Source: CAZVIK01 sp964627045 (GTDB taxonomy: Bacteria > Acidobacteriota > Terriglobia > Bryobacterales > Bryobacteraceae). Taken from it: a stretch of 20,610 nucleotides of DNA. The translations under genes and the position numbers were made by a program. A model generated the notes under the pieces. That model was not told the origin of the DNA and did no database searches. It was given only the letters and a program-made list of their open reading frames with translations. The stretch is taken from contig CAZVIK010000056.1 of NCBI GenBank assembly GCA_964627045.1, forward strand, positions 1 through 20,610, in the 5' to 3' direction. Shown here in pieces: positions 15,210-20,610 of the stretch (position 1 is its first letter; every line of letters begins with the position of its first letter).

Positions 15210-15812
15210 ATGAAACAAGGAACTCCCACACCAAGCGGTCCCTCGTTCCAGACGTTGAAAGAGGTGGAAAGCCACGCCAAGGCGCGCATGGAGAAGGTGC
15301 TCTCGGACCTTCAGCACGAAATGGCCTCCGTACGCACGGGCCGCGCGTCGGTCAGCCTGCTGGACTCGGTACGGGTCGATTATTATGGGACGCCCTCGCC
15401 GCTGAACCAGGTGGCCACGCTGCACGTCCCCGAGCCGTCGCTGATCACGCTTCAGCCCTGGGACGTTTCCCAGATCGGCGCCATCGAGAAGGCCATCCGC
15501 GCCGCGAACCTGGGCCTGAATCCCAACAACGACGGCAAGTTGATCCGGGTTCCGGTTCCTCCGTTGACCGAGGAGCGCCGCAAGGAGATCGTGAAACGCC
15601 TGCACGTGGCCGGCGAAGACCACAAAGTCGCCGCCCGGAACATCCGCCGGGACGCCAACGAAAACGTCAAGAAGCTGCTGAAGGACAAGCTCATAAGCGA
15701 GGACGAGGACCGCCGGGCGCACGATGACATCCAGAAATCGACCGACGGATACATCGCCAAGATCGACGCTGCCGTAAAAGCCAAAGAGAAGGAGATCATG
15801 GAACTGAAGTAG
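15210..15812 (+). CDS. frr: Ribosome recycling factor
   Basis: Splits the post-termination ribosome together with EF-G. 200 residues, about 15 more than the usual 185, because of a polar N-terminal extension (MKQGTPTPSGPSFQTLKEVE) before the first long helix. Landmarks are MASVRTGRAS with LLDSVRVDYYGTPSPLNQVA, IRVPVPPLTEERRKE, and the C-terminal helix ending KAKEKEIMELK. The ATG has GAGG 4 nt upstream, inside the pyrH stop region. A later ATG at 15289 would delete conserved helix residues, so the extension is probably real. Confidence 0.97.
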   Translation: MKQGTPTPSGPSFQTLKEVESHAKARMEKVLSDLQHEMASVRTGRASVSLLDSVRVDYYGTPSPLNQVATLHVPEPSLITLQPWDVSQIGAIEKAIRAANLGLNPNNDGKLIRVPVPPLTEERRKEIVKRLHVAGEDHKVAARNIRRDANENVKKLLKDKLISEDEDRRAHDDIQKSTDGYIAKIDAAVKAKEKEIMELK

Positions 15813-15906
15813 CTCGCGGCGGGCTCCCCCGGGTGTCGCCCTGGGATTGGGAGGCCGTGGCGGGCCGTGGGGTGGAGTGTGTCCTCTGCCGGGTGGGGCA
15901 GGGGCC

Positions 15907-15931
15907 GGGAGCGAACTCACTTGGCGCTCCC
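15907..15931 (+). terminator. Hairpin after frr, possible terminator or 3'-end structure
   Basis: GGGAGCG (15907-15913) pairs perfectly with CGCTCCC (15925-15931) around an 11-nt loop, 94 bp after frr. The following sequence AGGTTGATTT has only a poor T-run, so termination may be inefficient or need Rho; it could also be a stabilising 3' end. Confidence 0.4.
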
Positions 15932-16039
15932 AGGTTGATTTCCCGATCCCCCGGGGCCGGGGCACGGCAGGGGGCCTGCGCGAGTCCGTCCCGGGCGCCG
16001 GGCCGCGTAAGAGTTACACCCCGCGTGTCGAATCGACTC

Positions 16040-16126
16040 TCAGCGGCCGGTCTTCGGGGAGGAAGACAGCATCGACAAAAACAGCCCAAGTACAACCACC
16101 GCCGCCACTACCAGCGAAACCGTCAT
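16040..16126 (-). CDS. Candidate single-helix membrane microprotein (28 aa)
   Basis: An ATG frame of 28 codons on the minus strand, MTVSLVVAAVVVLGLFLSML followed by SSSPKTGR. It would form one hydrophobic helix (residues 2-20) with a short polar, basic C-terminal tail, a topology typical of bacterial membrane microproteins. A G-run (GGGG) lies about 8 nt before the ATG and might serve as ribosome binding site. An in-frame ATG 24 bp further upstream (16150) would give 36 residues. It lies in an otherwise gene-free gap, divergent from rpsA. I do not recognise a family, and a chance hydrophobic frame cannot be excluded. Confidence 0.3.
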   Translation of the reverse strand: MTVSLVVAAVVVLGLFLSMLSSSPKTGR

Positions 16127-16227
16127 GGCTGGACCCCCCAGTCCCATATCGGCGGGTTGCAATCCGATTGCCACGCCGAGGCGCGCGTTTCGCACGACGC
16201 CGGCGCCGGCCGGAGTACAGGCGGCTG

Positions 16228-16256
16228 TTGACAAGGCCCCCCCGCTTCGGTATAGT
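16228..16256 (+). promoter_or_regulatory. Near-consensus sigma70 promoter of rpsA
   Basis: TTGACA (16228-16233, perfect), a 17-bp spacer and TATAGT (16251-16256, one mismatch). Transcription should start near 16263, giving a leader of about 134 nt before rpsA. This is the best housekeeping-type promoter in the window. Confidence 0.8.
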
Positions 16257-16295
16257 GCTTAACGTATTTATCTACCAACGGCTTGTCGATGAAAC

Positions 16296-16348
16296 CACGA
16301 GAAGTTCCGACAGGGTGGCTCGTGTCTCTGGCGGGGCACGGCGACGAG
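16296..16348 (+). promoter_or_regulatory. rpsA leader with mutually exclusive hairpins
   Basis: In the leader CACGAG (16296-16301) can pair with CTCGTG (16319-16324). The same CTCGT can instead pair with ACGAG at 16344-16348, so two folds compete for one strand. A 27-codon ATG frame (16289-16372) spans the same stretch but lacks a clear ribosome binding site. This could be a control element for S1 synthesis; function is inferred. Confidence 0.35.
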
Positions 16349-16383
16349 TGGCGGACATCGCAGCGAGCGTAGCGTTTCCGACC

Positions 16384-16388
16384 AGGAG
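16384..16388 (+). promoter_or_regulatory. Ribosome binding site of rpsA
   Basis: AGGAG is 8 nt before the ATG at 16397 but only 2 nt before the ATG at 16391. Normal spacing favours 16397, which removes two residues from the longer frame. Confidence 0.6.
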
Positions 16389-16396
16389 AAATGGTC

Positions 16397-18127
16397 ATGG
16401 CCAGTGATCGGGATGAGGGGCGGCCGATGCCTTTGATGCCGCCCGAGACCAAGGACTACGAGCAACTCATCGACGACTACAGTCACTTTGCCCCGCCGTC
16501 GGAAGGCGAGGTGCTCCAAGGTCACGTCCTGAAGGTCACGGCCAGCGAAGTCATCGTCGATTTCGGTTACAAGTCGGAAGGCCTGGTACCCATCGCCCAG
16601 TTCACGCAGCCCGACGGCAGCGTAACGGTCCACCCCGGCGACACCATCGACGTGGTCATCGACCGCCGGGGCGAGGAACCCGAAGGCTACATCCTGCTGT
16701 CGCATGAGCGCGCCGCCCGCATCCGCGCCTGGGACACCCTCGAGAAGGCGTACCGCGAACACCTGCTGGTGTCCGGACGCGTGCTGGGGCGCACCAAAGG
16801 CGGGCTGGGGGTTGACGTCGGGGTGAAGGCGTTCATGCCCAGTTCGCACGCCGACGCACGGCCGGTCCACAACCTGGACGCGCTGATCGGGCAGGACGTC
16901 GCCGTGCGCATCGTCAAGTTGAACCGGCGGCGCGGCAACGTGGTGGTTTCCCGTAAACTGGCCGCCGAAGAGGAATTCCAGGCCCGGAAGGCCGCGGTGC
17001 TGGCGGCGCTTCAGGAAGGCGCGCTGGTGACCGGGACGGTGAAGGGGCTCACCGAGTACGGCGCCTTCGTCGATCTGGGCGGCATCGACGGACTGCTCCA
17101 CGTCAGCGACATTTCGCACGGACGCGTCGGGCATCCCTCCGAAGTGCTGCACGTCGGCCAGGAAATCACCGTCAAGATTCTGAAGTTCGACCGCGAAAAG
17201 GAGCGCATCTCGCTCGGACTGAAGCAGGCCACCCCCGACCCCTGGGCTAACGTGATCGAGCGCTATCCGGCCGACAGCCGCGTCATCGGCCGCGTGGTCA
17301 GCATCACCGATTACGGGGCGTTCGTCGAACTGGAACCGGGCGTTGAGGGGCTGATTCACGTGTCCGAAATGACCTGGTCGCGCCGGCTGAAGCATCCGTC
17401 GAAGGTCGTGAAGGTGGGCGACCAGGTGGAGGCGGTGGTCCTCGGCGTGCAAACCAAAGAACGCCGGATTTCACTCGGCATCAAGCAGCTCGAGCCGGAC
17501 CCCTGGACCACGGTCGAATCGCGGTACTCCATCGGTTCGGTGGTGGAAGGCCGGGTACGAAAGCTCGCGGAGTTTGGCGCGTTCGTGGAGATCGAAGAGG
17601 GAATCGACGGGTTGGTGCACGTTTCCGATTTGTCCTGGACCCGGCGCGTGAAGACTCCCAGCGAAGTGTTGAAAAAGGGGCAGGTGGTTCAGGCTGTCAT
17701 CCTCAATATCGAGGCCGCCAATCGCCGGCTGTCGCTGGGCATCAAGCAATTGCAGCCGGACGCTTGGGAGACCTTCTTCCGGTCGCACCAGGCCGGGGAC
17801 ATCGTGCGGGGACGGGTGTGCCGCGCTGCCACGTTCGGGGTGTTTGTGGAACTGGCGCCCGGCGTCGAGGCGTTGTGCCATAGTTCGGAAGTGCCCGGCG
17901 CCGCAGACCGGGGAAGGGAAGAACCGGCGCTTCCGGTTGGGGAAGAACTGGATTTCAAGATCATCCGCTTGAACGAGGCGGAGAAGAAGATCGGCCTGAG
18001 TCTGCGGGCCGTGGCGGACGACGAGGAGCGCACGCGGCTGGAGGACTACCAGCGGCAGGCGGCCGCCGCCACCATGACCATTGAAGAGGCAATGAATCTG
18101 AAGGGGCAGGGCGAAAACCGGTCCTGA
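16397..18127 (+). CDS. rpsA: Small ribosomal subunit protein S1 (six S1 domains)
   Basis: 576 residues with six S1/OB-fold RNA-binding repeats: about 35-105, 122-188, 205-276, 293-363, 379-450 and 466-538. Repeats 3-5 are the most canonical (EYGAFVDLGGIDGLLHVSDI, DYGAFVELEPGVEGLIHVSE, EFGAFVEIEEGIDGLVHVSD). Repeats 1 and 2 are the divergent ribosome-anchoring type. Repeat 6 is degenerate, with a short insert near 500-512. S1 binds mRNA at the 30S platform and is needed for initiation on structured or leaderless-poor messages. The number of repeats equals that of Proteobacteria. It has its own strong promoter and is followed 44 bp later by an IHF/HU gene, as in the rpsA-ihfB pair of Proteobacteria. 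Confidence 0.97.
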   Translation: MASDRDEGRPMPLMPPETKDYEQLIDDYSHFAPPSEGEVLQGHVLKVTASEVIVDFGYKSEGLVPIAQFTQPDGSVTVHPGDTIDVVIDRRGEEPEGYILLSHERAARIRAWDTLEKAYREHLLVSGRVLGRTKGGLGVDVGVKAFMPSSHADARPVHNLDALIGQDVAVRIVKLNRRRGNVVVSRKLAAEEEFQARKAAVLAALQEGALVTGTVKGLTEYGAFVDLGGIDGLLHVSDISHGRVGHPSEVLHVGQEITVKILKFDREKERISLGLKQATPDPWANVIERYPADSRVIGRVVSITDYGAFVELEPGVEGLIHVSEMTWSRRLKHPSKVVKVGDQVEAVVLGVQTKERRISLGIKQLEPDPWTTVESRYSIGSVVEGRVRKLAEFGAFVEIEEGIDGLVHVSDLSWTRRVKTPSEVLKKGQVVQAVILNIEAANRRLSLGIKQLQPDAWETFFRSHQAGDIVRGRVCRAATFGVFVELAPGVEALCHSSEVPGAADRGREEPALPVGEELDFKIIRLNEAEKKIGLSLRAVADDEERTRLEDYQRQAAAATMTIEEAMNLKGQGENRS

Positions 18128-18171
18128 GCGAGCCGCGCCGGCCGCCGGAAGGTATATTGAGAGAGGGCACC

Positions 18172-18498
18172 ATGACGAAAGCGGATCTGATTGAAGAGGT
18201 TTCCGGGGTAGTGGAGTTGACGCGCAAGGAGTCCGAGGTGATCGTGGAGGCCATCTTCGACAGCGTCGTGCGGTCCTTGCGGAACGGCGACAAGATCGAG
18301 ATCCGCGGATTTGGCAGCTTCCGCACGCGCGAGCGGCAGAGCCGGATCGGGCGCAATCCCAAGACGGGCGCCCGGGTCGAGGTGCCGGCCAAACGCATCC
18401 CGTACTTCAAGCCCAGCAAGGAACTCAAGGACCTGGTCAACGGCGAGACCGTGGGCGTCGCTCCAGGCGGCGCCGCCCCCGCGGCACCGGCCCTCTGA
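18172..18498 (+). CDS. IHF/HU-family DNA-bending protein, IHF-beta-like
   Basis: 108 residues from the ATG at 18172, which has GAGAGAGGG upstream; an in-frame TTG 15 bp earlier is less likely. The sequence MTKADLIEEVSGVVELTRKE is followed by the core KIEIRGFGSFRTRERQSRIG, then RNPKTGARVEVPAKRIPYFK and PSKELKDLVN. The DNA-intercalating arm with RNPKTG is intact. The first residues and the GFGSF core resemble IHF beta more than HU, and the place right after rpsA is where ihfB lies in Proteobacteria. A Gly/Ala/Pro tail of about 18 residues follows the core (GETVGVAPGGAAPAAPAL). Whether it works as a homodimer or with a partner cannot be seen here. Confidence 0.93.
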   Translation: MTKADLIEEVSGVVELTRKESEVIVEAIFDSVVRSLRNGDKIEIRGFGSFRTRERQSRIGRNPKTGARVEVPAKRIPYFKPSKELKDLVNGETVGVAPGGAAPAAPAL

Positions 18499-18524
18499 CC
18501 GGACGCCTGGCCGAGGCCAATCGC

Positions 18525-19010
18525 ATGGACCGGCTCTGGAGCCCGTGGCGTTATGCGTATGTCAGCGCTGCCAGCCCTTCGGACGCCTGTTTTTTCTGCG
18601 AGAAAGCAGCGCNNNNNNNNNNCCGGGAAAACTTCATCGTCCATCGCGGGGAGCACAGCTTCGTCCTTTTGAACGCGTATCCGTATACCACCGGGCACCT
18701 GCTGATCGCGCCCTACGTCCACCAGCCCACGCTTCAGGAACTGGCCGCCGCCACGCTCACCGAAATAATTCTGCTGGCACAGGCGGCCGAACGGCACCTT
18801 CGCACAGTCTACAAAGCCCAGGGGTTGAATCTTGGATTCAATATCGGAGAGTGCGCCGGCGCGGGTGTGGCCGGGCATGTGCACATGCACGTTCTTCCAC
18901 GCTGGGCGGCCGACTCGAACTTCATGACCACGGTCGGCGAAACCAGGGTCCTTCCGGAGGCGCTCGAAACCACCTGGGAAAAGCTCCGGGGAGCGTTCCA
19001 GCATGGCTAA
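18525..19010 (+). CDS. HIT-family nucleotide phosphorylase/hydrolase (Ap4A phosphorylase-like), with assembly gap
   Basis: A histidine-triad protein of 161 residues acting on nucleotide phosphates, most like the diadenosine-tetraphosphate phosphorylase group. It starts MDRLWSPWRYAYV, has a Cys-x2-Cys pair (residues 22 and 25) typical of this group, and the triad GHVHMHVLPRW with His118, His120 and His122, where the middle of the triad is catalytic. FVLLNAYPYTTGHLLIAPY is the usual strand before the helix. Ten undetermined bases at 18613-18622 hide parts of four codons (residues 30-33); the frame is kept across them, and the spacing between CFFC and RENFIV looks normal. It follows the IHF-like gene by 26 bp and precedes yceD, so it may be cotranscribed. 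Confidence 0.9.
   Translation: MDRLWSPWRYAYVSAASPSDACFFCEKAAXXXXRENFIVHRGEHSFVLLNAYPYTTGHLLIAPYVHQPTLQELAAATLTEIILLAQAAERHLRTVYKAQGLNLGFNIGECAGAGVAGHVHMHVLPRWAADSNFMTTVGETRVLPEALETTWEKLRGAFQHG
18613..18622. other. Run of 10 undetermined bases
   Basis: Ten N inside the HIT-family gene. Since C + 10 N + C makes exactly four codons and the flanking frames join in a continuous family-like protein, the true gap length is probably close to 10 bp. Confidence 0.95.
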
Positions 19011-19027
19011 GCGCACCCCCGACCCGC

Positions 19028-19033
19028 TATAAT
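19028..19033 (+). promoter_or_regulatory. TATAAT -10 box before yceD
   Basis: A perfect TATAAT 37 bp before the chosen yceD start. No good -35 lies 16-18 bp upstream (GGCTAA at the expected place, inside the end of the HIT gene). It may drive yceD-rpmF-plsX as an internal promoter. Confidence 0.4.
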
Positions 19034-19070
19034 GGAGAATCTGCCCGCCGCCGGGCCGGAGAGCGTTCGT

Positions 19071-19589
19071 ATGTTCTTGAGCGTGCATGAGATGGAGTTG
19101 AAGGAGGTCCGCTTCGAAGAGACCTTCCTTCCAGGGTCCATCCAGTTTTTCGACCGAAAGCTCCGGCAGGCCGGGCCGCTGCACGCCAGCGGGACGGCGG
19201 AATTGGTCTCCCACTCCGGCGGGGAGGTGCGCATTCACGGCCACCTCGATGTTGCGATGGAGGCCGAGTGCGATTTGTGCCTGGAGCCGGCCGGTTTTCC
19301 GGTGGCCCAGGACTTCGATTTGGTATATGAGCCGGCCGAAGCCGGGCCCGAAGGGGAGGAGGTCGCATTGGCCCGCGAGGATAGCGACGTCGACTTCTAC
19401 CGGGGCGACGGGCTGGAACTGGCCGACGTGTTGCGAGAGCAGGTGCTGCTCGCGCTCCCGATGCAGCGGTTGTGCCGGGAGGATTGCCAAGGGATTTGCC
19501 CGGTGTTCGGCGAGAACCGCAACCGGGTGCAGTGCGGATGCCAGGTGAAACCGCCGGACGACCGGTGGGCCGCGCTGCGCAACTTGTAG
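19071..19589 (+). CDS. yceD: YceD/DUF177 family protein
   Basis: 172 residues from the ATG at 19071 (MFLSVHEMELKEVRFEETFL). GGAGAG is upstream; the earlier in-frame ATG at 19032 overlaps the TATAAT box and is unlikely to be used. DUF177 proteins are linked to large-subunit rRNA accumulation and are almost always encoded before rpmF, as here. Visible features are the beta-rich N-terminal half with HASGTAELVS, a Cys-x2-Cys pair (67, 70; AECDLCLEP), an acidic centre, and a Cys-rich C-terminal block (135, 139, 143, 155, 157: CREDCQGICP ... QCGCQ) of the GLCP type. The cysteines suggest metal binding. It is followed after 47 bp by rpmF. Confidence 0.93.
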   Translation: MFLSVHEMELKEVRFEETFLPGSIQFFDRKLRQAGPLHASGTAELVSHSGGEVRIHGHLDVAMEAECDLCLEPAGFPVAQDFDLVYEPAEAGPEGEEVALAREDSDVDFYRGDGLELADVLREQVLLALPMQRLCREDCQGICPVFGENRNRVQCGCQVKPPDDRWAALRNL

Positions 19590-19636
19590 GGCGGATCGCG
19601 GACAGGACGCCGCGGTCCCCAGAAGGAAACCGAACC

Positions 19637-19819
19637 ATGCCGAACCCCAAACGACGCCACTCGAAGGAACGGACCTCGACGCGCCGCGCCCATGACCACT
19701 TGCGCGCGCCCGGGCTTTCCGAGTGTCCGAACTGCCACGAGCCGAAGATGCCGCACCGGGCCTGCCCGCATTGCGGGATGTATAAGGGCCGTGAAGTGAT
19801 CGAAGTCGCCGAGGAGTAG
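19637..19819 (+). CDS. rpmF: Large ribosomal subunit protein L32 (zinc-binding form)
   Basis: 60 residues, normal length. It begins MPNPKRRHSKERTSTRRAHD and carries two Cys-x2-Cys pairs (30/33 and 43/46; CPNC and CPHC), the zinc-binding (C+) version of L32. AAGGA precedes the ATG. It lies between yceD and plsX, the conserved yceD-rpmF-plsX order that links ribosome and phospholipid synthesis. Confidence 0.98.
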   Translation: MPNPKRRHSKERTSTRRAHDHLRAPGLSECPNCHEPKMPHRACPHCGMYKGREVIEVAEE

Positions 19820-19843
19820 TCAGCCGAGGGATTCATCCCTGTC

Positions 19844-20610
19844 ATGACCACGATCGCGATCGATGCGATGGGCGGCGACCACGCCCCCCGAAACGAAGTC
19901 GAAGGTGCGATCCGGGCTTGCCGGTCCTACGACGTGGAGATCATCCTCGTGGGCCGGGAGGACTTGGTTCACGAAGAGCTGAAACGGCACGACAGCGCCC
20001 GCGATCTGCCCATCCGCGTGGTGCACGCCAGCGAGCGGGTCGGGATGGAGGACAGCGCGGCCAAAGCGGTGCGCGGCAAGCGCGACAGCTCCATCCGCGT
20101 GGCCTGCCGCCTGGTGCGCGACGGCCAGGCCGCCGGCCTGGTTTCGGCGGGCAACACCGGCGCGGTGATGGTTACCGCCAAGCTGGTGCAGGGCATGCTG
20201 CCCGGCGTGGACCGCCCGGCGCTGGCGACGGCGTTTCCCACGCTCACCGGGCGCCCAGTGGTCCTGGTCGACGTGGGCGCCAACGTGGATTGCACCGCGC
20301 GCATGCTCGGCCAGTTTGCCGTCATGGGCGATATCTACGCCCGCCTCATCTTTCACACGGATAACCCGAAGGTCGGGCTGCTTTCCATCGGCGAGGAAGA
20401 GCACAAGGGGAACGATCTCACCAAGAAGGCCTTCGCGCTGCTCAAGACGCTGCCCTTGAACTTCATCGGCAACGTCGAGGGCCGCGACGTATACACGGGC
20501 GAGACCGACGTCATCGTCTGCGACGGCTTCATCGGCAATGTGGCGCTCAAGGTGAGCGAGGGCCTGGTCGAGGCCATGAAGCACATGCTCAAGGAGTCGC
20601 TGGAATCGAC
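19844..20610 (+). CDS. plsX: Phosphate acyltransferase PlsX (3' end cut by window edge)
   Basis: Converts acyl-ACP and phosphate to acyl-phosphate, the first step of the PlsX/PlsY route to phosphatidic acid; a peripheral membrane enzyme. About 255 residues of an expected 330-350 are in the window. Landmarks are MTTIAIDAMGGDHAPRNEVE, VSAGNTGAVMV, VLVDVGANVDCTARML, LLSIGEEEHKGNDLTKKAF, and VEGRDVYTGETDVIVCDGFI with GNVALKVSEG. The ATG at 19844 is fixed by the conserved N-terminus; GAGGG lies upstream. The gene starts 24 bp after rpmF. A fab gene is the usual next neighbour but is outside the window. Confidence 0.97.
   Translation, partial: MTTIAIDAMGGDHAPRNEVEGAIRACRSYDVEIILVGREDLVHEELKRHDSARDLPIRVVHASERVGMEDSAAKAVRGKRDSSIRVACRLVRDGQAAGLVSAGNTGAVMVTAKLVQGMLPGVDRPALATAFPTLTGRPVVLVDVGANVDCTARMLGQFAVMGDIYARLIFHTDNPKVGLLSIGEEEHKGNDLTKKAFALLKTLPLNFIGNVEGRDVYTGETDVIVCDGFIGNVALKVSEGLVEAMKHMLKESLES

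Larger units (their letters stand above)
15813..16227. other. Intergenic region between frr and the rpsA promoter
   Basis: About 415 bp of G+C-rich DNA with no recognised gene on the plus strand. It contains a perfect hairpin after frr (15907-15931), a candidate microprotein on the minus strand (16040-16126) and a small palindrome GCAATCCGATTGC (16159-16171). The first 90 bp after frr shows nothing else I can name. Confidence 0.5.

Noticed and set aside
19032..19070. Earlier ATG of yceD at 19032
   Set aside because: The ATG overlaps a perfect TATAAT and has no ribosome site; the conserved DUF177 start MFLSVHE begins at 19071.

Overview
The window reads as chromosomal DNA of a high-GC member of the Acidobacteriota, most likely a Bryobacterales/Solibacter-like lineage. 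The taxonomic markers are a VWFA-related protein of the type found mainly in Acidobacteria, next to a large Oar-like outer-membrane receptor with an N-terminal carboxypeptidase-regulatory domain. The rest is mostly conserved core genes. A run of 10 N at 18613-18622 shows that this is a draft or metagenome assembly. The lineage is inferred from gene families, not from a database search.

Left part (1-2342, minus strand): a c-di-AMP/cell-wall operon, cdaA - a 47-codon CdaR-like gene - glmM. The genes overlap end to end, and glmM runs off the left edge. In the usual operon the middle gene is a full-length CdaR with extracellular YbbR domains; here only its membrane anchor is left. This is the most interesting item in the window.

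Middle part (2343-11713): a plus-strand pair, a TonB-dependent-receptor-like protein with a Gly/Met-rich insert followed 2 bp later by the VWFA-related secreted protein. Converging on it from the minus strand is an ECF-type sigma factor gene overlapping (ATGA) a single-pass membrane protein placed like an anti-sigma factor. A 370-bp gap between the two units carries a duplicated 14-bp element and terminator-like hairpins. Divergent from the sigma factor is a Tat-exported SMP-30/gluconolactonase-family protein. The sigma gene and the lactonase gene share an 11-bp box at their starts.

Right part (11830-20610, all plus strand): a translation and growth cluster. rplM-rpsI lie behind a good sigma70-type promoter. 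They are followed by rpsB-tsf-pyrH-frr, then a 580-bp gap, then rpsA behind a near-consensus promoter with a structured 130-nt leader. Next come an IHF/HU gene, a HIT-family nucleotide phosphorylase/hydrolase, yceD, rpmF and plsX (cut by the right edge). These genes couple ribosome assembly, elongation and recycling, UMP supply, nucleoid structure and phospholipid initiation. The gap before rpsA also holds a candidate single-helix microprotein on the minus strand. No tRNA, rRNA, CRISPR array, insertion sequence or phage gene was recognised.
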